From positions 1-64,000 of the forward strand of contig VCMS01000251.1 of the NCBI GenBank assembly GCA_022539475.1: DNA of 64,000 nt. Reading direction: 5' to 3'. Position numbers and translations under genes: made by a program. The DNA is from Gracilaria domingensis (lineage: Eukaryota; Rhodophyta; Florideophyceae; Gracilariales; Gracilariaceae). The notes under the pieces were generated by a model, which did not search any database, was not told the origin of the DNA, and saw nothing but the letters and a program-made list of their open reading frames with translations. Position 1 is the stretch's first letter. Each line of letters starts with the position of its first letter. This document shows, piece after piece, positions 13,390 to 23,776 of this stretch.

Positions 13390-15752
13390 CAAAATCGGTT
13401 GACAACCAGAAGACACCTCACTGAGCCTGCATTCAACAGTACATCTCTGAAGTGAAGATGTTTCTCAATCACGTTTGTTGTCCCTCATTATAGGCTACAA
13501 TGACGATGAAAAGATCTCACCAAAGTGAGGAAAAGAGTGAGGTTCACATGCTACTTCAGCAATCTTCCTGCAAGGGCCTAAGCTGAAAGAAGAAATTTCT
13601 GAGGCAGGAAGCTCAAGAAAATTTAGTCTGTTTGCCTGATGAACTGGCTCTCAGAAACGTACGCTGAAGAAAATTAAGAAGGGGCATGACCAAACGATGA
13701 GCTGAAAAACTGCACAAGTCAAGAAGAAAAGGCACGATAAACGCACATTATGTCTTCCCGACGATCTCGCATACTGCGCTAGTGCTCCTCGACCTGCGTA
13801 CAGGAGAGGACATCCAAAGAACAAAAAGGTCGACGCCAATGACAAACTATGTTCTACAGATTGAACAGCAGCAGGCCTTCTTCTCAACTACGTGACGCTT
13901 CCTTCCACCAAGACCAAAGGTTTTCCGCCTTGCGATTTCAAGACTTTCTCTTGGCTTTTTGCCAGATCTGTGAACTGAGATCGAGACCCGTTTTGGAGTT
14001 GAGAAATTACGGAAAATGGTTCTTTCATCCGCTGGAACAGGCCTTGGATTCTTTTATCTCTTTTCGCAAGAATGTCTGGAAGAAAGTGGAATTTTCAGTC
14101 ATCGCTCGATGTGCTTGATGAAAACTATGCTCGCCCTGGGGTAACACGCGAACCAATTCCGCACAACCCCCGATTATCTTCTTTGAAATTGAGCCCATCC
14201 GTATCCAAAGAACAATTTACACAGACTTACAATAAGTTTCTGAAAGCAGAAAATGAAGCCTACCCAAGAATGATGACGAGAACTAGACGTTGTTTGGACG
14301 TCCTATTGGGAAGGATTCTCATAACGCATGGACGAACATGCGGCCATCTGTCCTAGTAGCAGAACTGCGCTTTCTAAACTTTCATGTTGTTCAGCATGGC
14401 TACATAATTCATGGGCTCATGGCGACTTGCTTTACTTTTTCAGCGTTCCCCAATGCAACGTGGGCTATGACGTCATCTGAACAAAAGCTCCTCGGTGCAG
14501 CGAACTCTAACTCGCCGCCTCAGCCACAAAAGCTCGCCATCCGCTCGTCTATTTTAGATTTGCTGCCTCTTCATATGGCACCCCATGGATGGCATTGGGA
14601 AGCCCGCAACTGGATTCCTCTCCAACGTGTCAATGGGACCATAGAATTCTAAGGCCTTGGACTTTATGAGTATTTTACGAAGACAACACAAAATCACCCT
14701 AATTACCTTATCTAATGGTCTTCCGTCTAATTCAAGGCCAAGGCTTTCGTGGACATGGTCGGACATAATGACCCGCCATAACGCGTACTTTCTTATTTCC
14801 GCAATATTTCAACGATGGTCTTGTTAATACACCAACCAGATTGCTACGTTTCGGGTACCCACTTTCTTCACGTTGTGCCCCACCTCCGGGATTTTCGGAA
14901 GAATTCTCGATCCGACAACACGGTCGTAGGAGGCGTGGACAGGGCTTCTCCAGGAACACTATCCAGGCTCGAGATACTTCAAAAGTATACCATCCCGCGG
15001 CAGACAGAAATCCTAGGTATTCCCGTTGCAAATTTGAAAATCGATCAAGCTCTTTCATAAAGACATGGATCGACACCAAGACCACATTTCAGGCCAATCG
15101 AGGGAAATTTAGTGTCATAGAACTTTCTGTCTCTCGTGCCTGAACTTAGGATTCCCAAAACGAACGATAGAGATCATTTCTTGTTGCCTTTCAGTACGGC
15201 ACCTGATCGAGACACCCAGCTTGTTCGCTACTATGAATGATGCGCAAATAATCGGTCCGATTGACGCCAACTCTGTATACATGCGCGATGCAGATGGTTC
15301 CATGCTTAGAAGCACGCTTTCTACCCTCCTGGTTGCGCACGACTTGTTGCCCTTATTTCAACGATCGCTTAAGATTCGTCACCCAAATTCATTTGTCTTG
15401 GACCGAATTAACTGCTGGCTGGACGGTACAGGTGAGAACTGCAATTAGTGGTGCCGCTCACACTATTCGAAAGACCCCAAATTTGATGGCCGGTCACATA
15501 ACTTAGTGTGGCCCACACCGTTAAAGAGCCTAAAACGTTTAATTGGGCGTGCGTCTCGTCGTATCGAACCCTACCATACACGTAAGAGAAAGTATCAAAA
15601 CGAGAATAGTTTTGATATTACGAGATTCAAAATTAGTGGTGGGCACCACGTAAACTTTTTACGCACACTAATTCTATTGAACCCCACCACTAGTTAGCGG
15701 TGTTCACTTTGTACGGTGGGATATAGCGCATGGAGAGTCGCCATGACATACA

Positions 15753-15861
15753 AGTGTTTTAGGAACGGGCGTTCAAAACACGTGCTTTTAGGACGGGCGG
15801 CAGATCACACGTTGTTTGGAGGGCCCGTTCAAATACACGGTGTTTGGTACGGGCCGTCAAG
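15753..15861 (+). repeat. Minisatellite, about 29-bp unit, four copies
   Basis: Four degenerate units follow one another, each built as GTGTTT(T)-GG-ACGGGC-GTTCAAA-ACAC. The preceding 15430-15700 also holds short palindromic pieces around GGTGGGCACCAC and CCCACCACTAGTT. No coding sequence is evident. Confidence 0.65.
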
Positions 15862-16479
15862 ATTTACCATCTTGCGGAATGCACTGCGCCTACGTTTTTC
15901 TTATATCTCGGTTGTTGGGGTTGGAAGTCATTAGGCCCTTTGAGAGTTGGGTGTAGTATTGAAGTCGAAGTATAGGGCTGTTTTATCTACAGAAACTATG
16001 TAATTGATTGAGAGCCTTGTAAGAACAAGGTCGAAGACCACTCCAATGATGGTATTATGGTGCTCCAGACACAACTGAACAGCCTTCATAATCGTAACAA
16101 ATCGAACACAAAATTTGATGCCTTTCAGGGCATGAAATAAACGAGAGTCACAAACATGATACAAGAAAATTCGGTGCCCTCCCGACGAGACTTGTCGCAC
16201 GAGAGATCCACTTTGGAATGCAACATTCTAGCTTCGTTGGACTTCTAGGCAGCATGGCCAGAACCGTAGGGCATGACGTCCCTTTTAACACTCTTGTGAC
16301 ACGCTACTCTGACTCTAAGTCACATTCACATCTTTGATGCGAAATAACAAAACAAAAAAGAACTCAGCTGAACATCTCATCCAAAGAAAGAGGCTCCGTA
16401 AAAGATAACGAAAGAGTAGGGAGGTGACGGGATGCCGAGGGGCAGGGGAAGGGGTGGGCGCGAGTATTAAGACGATGCA

Positions 16480-19400
16480 ACAACTTCGATGAGATGGTCC
16501 CTAAAGATGTACACGGAAACACTCCGGACAACCGGATGAGGCCACTCCTTTCAAAACTATTTCATTTCGTCATTCTTGTGTACATCCCTGCTCAAAATTC
16601 TTTTCAACAGCCACAGCACCATGAAAGTGCGGGGACGAACATACCTACACTTTCACTACACTCTGCCACTATCAGCGACAGCCGGAAACGACAGTGAGTG
16701 GCGTCTGCGCCCAAATATGTGCACCTTTGATGACAGCATCAAAGAACAAAAAATCGCCGGTCCATCCCCAAGGCTGGTAAACGGCCCATTGAGACTGTCG
16801 CCATTCTAGTCAGGCGGTAGAAGCTGGATTCAAAAATTGTCAGAGATGCGTTCTAGACTTCTGTACAAACTCGTGAGCGCTCTATTACGACTTCCTCAGG
16901 CGTCCTTTTTCCAGACATTCTCTCTTAAATAGTCGGGCGTAAAGAACAATAGCAAACGAATCAATTTCTATACCTCCCCGGGGTGACACTCTAGACGTGG
17001 GTCAGCGAAAACCCACTGAAACGGGTGCCTGGGGATACCGATAATAGCACCTCAGGCGACAAATAGGTGGTGGACGAAGGAGGTGTGATGATGCGCGAGT
17101 CTGCAACGGCCCCGAAAGGATGCTCATTCCAGACGTCTAAGGCGACTACAGATGCTTAGAGATTAAGTGTCCGCTCTAAAATTCCTGAAAGATGTTTTTG
17201 GTAAAGACATTGCTCACAGCGAATCGCATTCCTATGCCTCTCGTTACACTGTGAGCAGCCTTGTCAGCGACAAGGTCACCAACAACCCGTCAACGCTAGT
17301 AATCTTTTGGACAAATCGGCAACTACCAGTAGACAGACTTCGACAGGACCAAAATACTTGCGATTGACACAATACATACTGCAACCGGCGAGAAAATCGT
17401 GCTCATCAAACACCCTGGAACTGCTCCCATGGCGATGAGTCAGCAGAGTGCCTTAAACGCTTCTGGACAAGTCTGATCAATTCCCTCGATCTTCCTCATT
17501 CTTCATTTTGTTATAATCCGTGACTGGGTCTCAAATAGATTTGTGTTAAACAGCGAATTAGCACTCCTGAAATTCGATTCCCATACCTCCCGCATATACT
17601 CTGCACTTGGTCAGCGAGGAGCTCAATGGAAGGACATAGGGTTCGGAAAAGTGCATCTACAATGAACAGCATCAAGAACGAAAACTCGCAGTCATCCAGG
17701 GAGCTTGTACACGGCCCAACAAACGAATCGACTCGAGGCCAGACGTCTGGATGGACCGAATCAATAATGGTCTATGACCGATCAATACTATGCGTCCAAA
17801 ATGCTTCTAGAACTGGGCCCCAGCTCTGAGGCACCCTTCCCCGACGACTTCTTTCCATTTCCTTCGTATGTTGTACATGCTGCCCGACCTGCGAACGGAT
17901 TCTTGAAACAGCGGAATAGCACTCTGACAACGGCATTCAGTCACCTCCCATTCATACTCTACACAAGTCCGAGGAAAGGCTTATAAAGACATAAGCGACT
18001 CGCGCCGCAATGCACTCAATGACAGGCATCCAAGAAACAGAAATTCGCCCATCATCCACAAGTCTGCAACGCCAGAAGAAAAAACGTCGACTGTCAGTTA
18101 ACGGCTCACAGGACAGATCCAAAAGATGCCGTCAAAAGATGCTCTTAGGACACTTCTTGGGCAACTCTGAGCACTGCTACACCGACCTCTCAACGCGTTC
18201 CTTTTCTGACATCTCGCCTCAAAAATTGATTTGCCGAAAGACATTGCACTACGGGAATCCAATTAACACTATACGACACTATCCCGGTACACTCCAGACC
18301 GTGTCAGCCAGGGGTCAGAAAACCGCACGTAGACGTATTGCAGCCCAAAGCGCCTCCATTAGTGACAGCATTTATGGCACGAAAATTGTGATTGACAATA
18401 GTCCCTGCAACCGCCCGAAACACATGCCCCTTCCAGACGTCTAGGGGACCGACGATAGATTGGTGCAGCAGCATGTCCCCCTAAATCCTTCAAAAAGTTT
18501 TTGTAAAGACATTGGCCACACCTGAATCAATTTCCTTACCTCCATTGGCACACCTCTAGAGCGTGGTCCAGCCCAGAGTCGGGAAACCGACGTGAGACGT
18601 TTGCAACAAACGCACTACGCGCTACAGCCATTATAGTAGCGGCAACGCGAACGGGGAGCTCATCAAGACACCATAGACCGCTTTCTGGCAATGGTTGCAG
18701 CAGATGCCTCTAGAACACTTTCTGGACAACTTCTAAGCCACTTCACTCGACTTCCTCATTCCGGTCATTTCTGTGTACCATCCCTCTCTCTCAAAGAGCT
18801 TTCTGTAACAGCGAAATAGCACTCTGAAATGCCCCATTCGCATCACCTGCCCACTATACTTCTGCACATGTCAGGCCGAGAGCTCAAATGCAAAGGACAT
18901 TACACGGCTTCTGGCAAAAATGCAACCCAATGACAGCATGATCAGCGAACCCACAAAGCGCAAGTCATCCACAGTTCCGTAACGCCCAAACGTCGCCTTC
19001 TAACCAGACGTGCCTAGGACCGATCATATATGGTCAAAGATCGCTTCCTATGAATACTTCTGCGGCAGCTCGCCAGTCCCTTCCCTCGACTTGCCTCATT
19101 CATCTTTCTTGCATACATCACCTACACTCAAGGAGCTCTTTAACCAAGCGACATAGCACTCCTGAACTGCATTCCATAACCTCCCAATATGCTGTACACA
19201 AGCAGACGAGAGGTCAGATTGAAGACCATTTAGCCCGTTCTGGCTAAATCCCTTCCAATGACAACCATCCACGAACAACAATGCCGGTCACCACCAGTTT
19301 GCATAGTGTCGCGAGAGAGTACCTCGCTTCATGCCAGACGTCCCAGATCCGATGGTCACAAGATGGCCAAAGGTCCTCGTAGAATCAATATATAATAGGG

Positions 19401-19900
19401 ACTCTAAGGCCACTTCCCAATCGACCCTTACTACCTATGGCGTCACCTGCATCTGCACGTCTCATGTTTCGGGTATCTATTTGTGTTCTGATAGCATGTC
19501 TGTTCATCAAACTCCTCGGTAGACTTCCATATCCGCCACGGGGAAACGATTCTCTGTCACAAAGGACATTAACCAAACTCAAAACCCAACTCCCTATTCC
19601 TTCTCGTCGCCCACTCTAGACTTGCTCAGCCAGAGTTCAACCATCGCCATGATACGTGTCTGACCGAACAAGCTGAGCTCAGGTAGAGGAGACCTTATGC
19701 ACGAACAATTCCCCGCTGAAATTGACAATCAGTCAGCAACGAACAGGACCAGGATCCTCATCCCCAGACGCGCCAAGGAACGAACCAATATATGGGTCGG
19801 CAGCAGTGCCTCTCGAACACTTCCCGGCGAGCTCTGCTGGAACGGTCCAACTACTTCCCATTTCTAACTTCCAAGCTACAACCGAAAGACCCTCAAAAAC
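16480..19900. repeat. Diverged tandem satellite, unit about 280-360 bp
   Basis: The same ordered landmarks recur about ten times: CGACTTCCTCATT, then CAGCGAAATAGCACTCCTGA, then TTCCATACCTCCC, then CTGCAC, and a CCAGACGTCTAGGACCGAT motif (seen near 17130, 17741, 18434, 19005 and 19335). Anchor copies near 17551, 17911, 18811 and 19145 are easily aligned by eye. Units differ by many single-base indels and substitutions, so the array is old or poorly sequenced. Open frames inside it are short and not conserved between units, so I treat it as non-coding. It could be pericentromeric or subtelomeric satellite. Confidence 0.75.
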
Positions 19901-19989
19901 ATTCCCTACCTTTTTGGAAATTATTTCAAATATTTTTTACGGCGATTTCGTGTATATTCTCTCACAATCTCTGCAATACTATTTGATAT

Positions 19990-20155
19990 ACTTCTTCCGA
20001 AACTTTTGAAAATCCTCCCAGAAAATCCCTCCCTCCAGAAACACCCCTCAATATAGGGAATAATCCCCCTAATCCCCTAGAATCCCCTAAGGTCCACGCT
20101 AATCCCCTCATTTCCTAATCCCCCTAATTCCTCTATTCCCCTACAATCTCTTAAT
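19990..20155 (+). repeat. Degenerate CCCCTAAT telomere-like repeats
   Basis: Several variants of AATCCCCCTA, AATCCCCTAG and AATCCCCTC are crowded here. The other strand reads ATTAGGGG, which resembles a telomere-type G-rich repeat. The same motif reappears at 29820-29852 and once at 35206, so it may mark boundaries of the mobile segment that lies between. Confidence 0.55.
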
Positions 20156-20589
20156 GCTGATAAATCTTCAGTGTATGCGCTGTCATCCATCTGGTAAAAC
20201 TTTTTATATGTGCTACTACCGCCCATTGCTTTTTTCTCTGATCTGTCATACGTATAACCAAATCGGTTCCTGCAAAATTTGCAGTTATTACCTTTTCTTT
20301 TGACACCGTTTCTACCAACCTTTACTTGTGCTTTAACTTATATTATTCACAACGACGATGCACTGCCCTTCCGTGCTTGTTGCTCGCGGGTGTTGCTCGT
20401 TTTCTCCGGCTGCCGCGGTATTGCTTCATTCTGCAGCATTTTAAAGCCATCATACTCTTCGCAAGACGTTTTCAAACAACTTCTCCACATTTTTATAACG
20501 ATTTTGACTTTGGACTCCCGTGTCCTTTATTTATAGAACGATTTGTACTTGCTCACGTGTACATGTCTTGCCCCATTTATATTGTTGCT

Positions 20590-20732
20590 NNNNNNNNNNN
20601 NNNNNNNNNNNNNNNNNNNNNNNNNNNNNNNNNNNNNNNNNNNNNNNNNNNNNNNNNNNNNNNNNNNNNNNNNNNNNNNNNNNNNNNNNNNNNNNNNNNN
20701 NNNNNNNNNNNNNNNNNNNNNNNNNNNNNNNN
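20590..20732. other. Assembly gap (143 N)
   Basis: A run of 143 unknown bases. It lies just upstream of the Ulp1-like gene, so that gene's 5' end and any upstream element terminus may be missing. Confidence 1.
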
Positions 20733-20734
20733 CG

Positions 20735-23601
20735 ATGATCAAAGTCAAGAAGCCAACGTTGTCCTCTCAGATTATGGAGCGGATTCAAATGGCACGCATT
20801 GGTCCTGTGCTATACGGTCACACTGACTTATTTCTCGGTCCTTTTATTGGGCGACATTCCTCAAAGGCCAACTTCCGTCGTGTTTGTCATGAGATCGGGG
20901 AACCCCACCGCTTCCGTCGCCACCAACCTCTCCTCGTTGTGAAATCCGATGTCAACTTTCCACAGGGGCGTCTGGTAGTCGTGGGTGGAGGTCACCGGAT
21001 ATTGACGGCTGCACATATCATGCAAATTCTACTTCTTCCTTACCAGGTTTTGAACCTGGATGGACTTACGCAGTTTGGACGACCGGTTTCGGTTCTGACG
21101 CATGACGCGCTAATATCCCACCATCTGGAGGCCACGGAACCGAGGCCTGAACCCTTCAGTCTTATGGAGCAAGTTCTGTCATTCAAGCGGCTCATGGAGT
21201 ACTGGAATTGGTGCGAGGAACAGAAGCACGTGGCCGACGGTAAACGTCCTAAACGCATGCCGGCTATGACGCAAACGAAGCTGATGGCTCTGTATGATTC
21301 ACTGAAGGAGGAATCTGGGGAGAATAGTAAATATGCTATTGAGTTCATGTCTCCCCCAAAGGAGTCAACATGCCAGGGCTATATATCCGGAGCGAGGAGG
21401 CTGCTCCAGGCGGGGGTGGTGGAATATCTTTGTGAGCTAGAGTGCGCCGGTATCGCGACGTTCCCTCGACGAACGCTAAACGTTGTGAAGACATGGAAGG
21501 TGGAGAAGATACGCGACAGGGTTGACCTTTGGATCAATCGGCGCAAGGGCGGTTTGCACTGCGACTACAAGTTCACTGACACTACTGGGAGCGAAGTTGA
21601 TGGCCGACGTCGAGGCCGCAAGAGATCGCGAAGCATTTCAAACTCTAAACAATTCAAACGCCCCCCCTTGGGATGGGAGCAGTACTTGGATTGGGCGCAG
21701 CCTGGATCGCGAGCTCTTCTTGAGGAGCTGGACACGAAAGTAGAGGCGGAAGTGAAGGAGATGGAAAGCTCGCGTGACCCTCCTGAGGCGGAGGCTTTTG
21801 CGGATCTGATGTTGAGACAGCGAATTGTTGGAAAAGTTCGAGAAGAGGTTTACATGACGACGGAACAAGGTGTTAATGGGCACGAGTTCGATTTGGCTCA
21901 GATGGTGCACGACGCGCTGGCGCGACATCGAAAGGATGAATCGAAGGCTATTTCCCTAATGGTGAGGGGGGACTTTATAACCAAGCGTTCATCTTGTATG
22001 ACAAGGACTTCCAGCCGATCCTCAACTTCCAAAATGGCACGGATACCTCTATCCACTTCACTTCGGCCTATCTCAGCAATTGGTCCTCGCGTTCGATGGA
22101 AGACGTTTTCGTTCCCGAATCACTAATTATTTCGCCGTGGTTCAAGGGGACTTTGACGGAAGGCGAGGAGCCGCTGATTTCACTTCGAAAAGATACAAAG
22201 TCGCGCACATCGAAAACGTATCTACTGCATCATCGCTGCTGGCAATCAAAGTTAACCTTTCTGCCGATTGTGGGGGCTGGTCATTGGAGTTTGGCGGTGT
22301 TGGTAAACTTTCCCAATCTCCTTGAAGACCTCGAAAAGAACAGTAATGGACTCCGTTTGGAAGACACGGCTTGTGTGTTCTGGCTGGACAGTATGCAGAC
22401 AGGTTCCCCGCACAGCGGTTTTAGTATCAATGTACTGCAGTACCTCCAAGCGGCCTATCCTGGAGATGACGCTCCTTCCATGGATGTATTGAAGAGTGCA
22501 ATTCATTTTCATCCCCTCAAGAAGAACCTCCAAACGGGTATGGAGTGTGGATTCTATGTCTCCTACTACATTTCTCTGCTTTCGAAGGACTACAGCCTAT
22601 TTCCGACTCGTGATTACCAAGCTATCGATCATCACATGGCGGTTATGCGCAAGATGTTTACTTTTCAATCTTACAAGGCGCAAGTTCTACGGCGCCTTCG
22701 CACGATCCGGAAAAAATACAAGCGGAAACCAAATGTTTACGTACAGTCACCACCATTCCTCTGGGACGGCGATGACACCAACGAGAAGGCGACCAACCCC
22801 GAGTCAGGGGAAGAAACGGTGGCTGCCGCAGATCTTCCGAAGCTTCCAATTCAGTTCCCGAGCACCACCAAGTCGCTGAAGACAACGAGTCCGAATGATT
22901 TCATGGAATCAGCACCAACGCGCCAACCTCCATCAACTTCTGGCGCTACGAATGGACGCACTCCCCCACTTTCTGAAGCGACACACCCTAAGAAGGACGC
23001 TGAAGACACACTACCGCCAAACCGGAAACAGAATACCCAGAGTGCGCAGAACGAACAGAAGAACGAACAGAACGGGAACGAGATCGAAACCCAGTTAGTT
23101 ACCCCCTGCACTGTGCTTCGTAACGCGATCGTCGGAGTGGTCCAAGGACTTATCGTCATGGAGCACAGCACATCGGATACGGTGGACATTCACAACCTGA
23201 CGTCAAAGATCCTTGATGACCGCGATATCAAAACAGAGATGAACGGAATTGGTTCGCACAACGCTATACAGGACGCTATGACCAAGATGACGCCGATGAT
23301 TCTCTCGAAATTCAGATCTCTTAGTGAGCCCTCCTCCACACAGACTTCAACGCAGCCCGTGAAGACCCAGGCGGTTCAGCGGCGTCCCGAGTCAAACACG
23401 TCAGCACCGAGGCCTTTGGATCTATCTCAAGCAACGTCAAAGGACATGGAGAAAAAGGAAGGCGTTGCGGTCGTGGCTTTGGTTGAAGAAGGTTACTCTT
23501 TGGTTCAACGAGAGGACGATGGAGATTTGAAGGCCGAATGGCACGAATGCTTCCGTAGAATGCAGAGTTTAATTAAGAGGATGAGACAGAAGAATCGTTA
23601 G
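20735..23601 (+). CDS. Ulp1/C48-like cysteine protease protein, possibly 5' partial, one frameshift
   Basis: About 955 codons with two parts. The first 410 residues match no domain I recognise and include a basic RRGRKRSRS stretch. The middle carries a Ulp1/SENP-type (C48) protease core: His in GHWSLAVL (codon at 22282), Asp in FWLDSM (22387), Gln in NLQTGMECGF (22531) and the nucleophile Cys five residues later (22546). Order and spacing (H, 35 residues, D, 48, Q, 5, C) fit the family, which cleaves SUMO or related modifiers. A Ser/Thr/Gln-rich tail of about 250 residues follows. The frame shifts once inside a GGGGGG run near 21966, which could be a homopolymer error. The first ATG after the gap is used; the true start may lie in or before the N run. 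The gene converges on the tyrosine-recombinase-like gene 175 bp downstream. Ulp1 domains are common passengers of eukaryotic DNA transposons, which supports a mobile-element role. Confidence 0.8.
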
Positions 23602-23640
23602 AGAGAGAGGTACGAGTTGCTCTCACCCAGTCTGTACGTT

Positions 23641-23671
23641 CTCACACACACACACAAACACACACACACAC
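23641..23671 (+). repeat. CA-dinucleotide microsatellite between convergent genes
   Basis: A CA run with one AAA interruption lies in the short intergenic space between the convergent protease and recombinase-like genes. Confidence 0.85.
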
Positions 23672-23776
23672 GGAATCATACAACAGTTTTTTTACTTAGT
23701 TGTGTATGGGGCGTGTGACACAGGTTGTCAGTCACCTCTACTTCTACCTTTCTAATTATGATTTTTACATGCTTGT

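Larger units (their letters stand above)
1..16400. other. Gene-poor stretch with no recognised gene
   Basis: No reading frame longer than about 150 codons occurs here on either strand, and none of the translations shows a domain I recognise; reverse transcriptase, integrase and transposase motifs were looked for by eye and not found. Small repeats inside it are listed separately. A GC-rich patch lies at about 11330-11480. The stretch may be old decayed repeat DNA, but this is inference from the lack of coding signal. Confidence 0.5.

Noticed and set aside
13849-14652. Overlapping plus frames of 89-120 codons
   Set aside because: No domain, no conserved pattern and no support from neighbours.
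20543-20734. Coding extension of the Ulp1-like gene through the N run
   Set aside because: The frame through unknown bases is meaningless; the first ATG after the gap is used and the gene flagged as possibly 5' partial.
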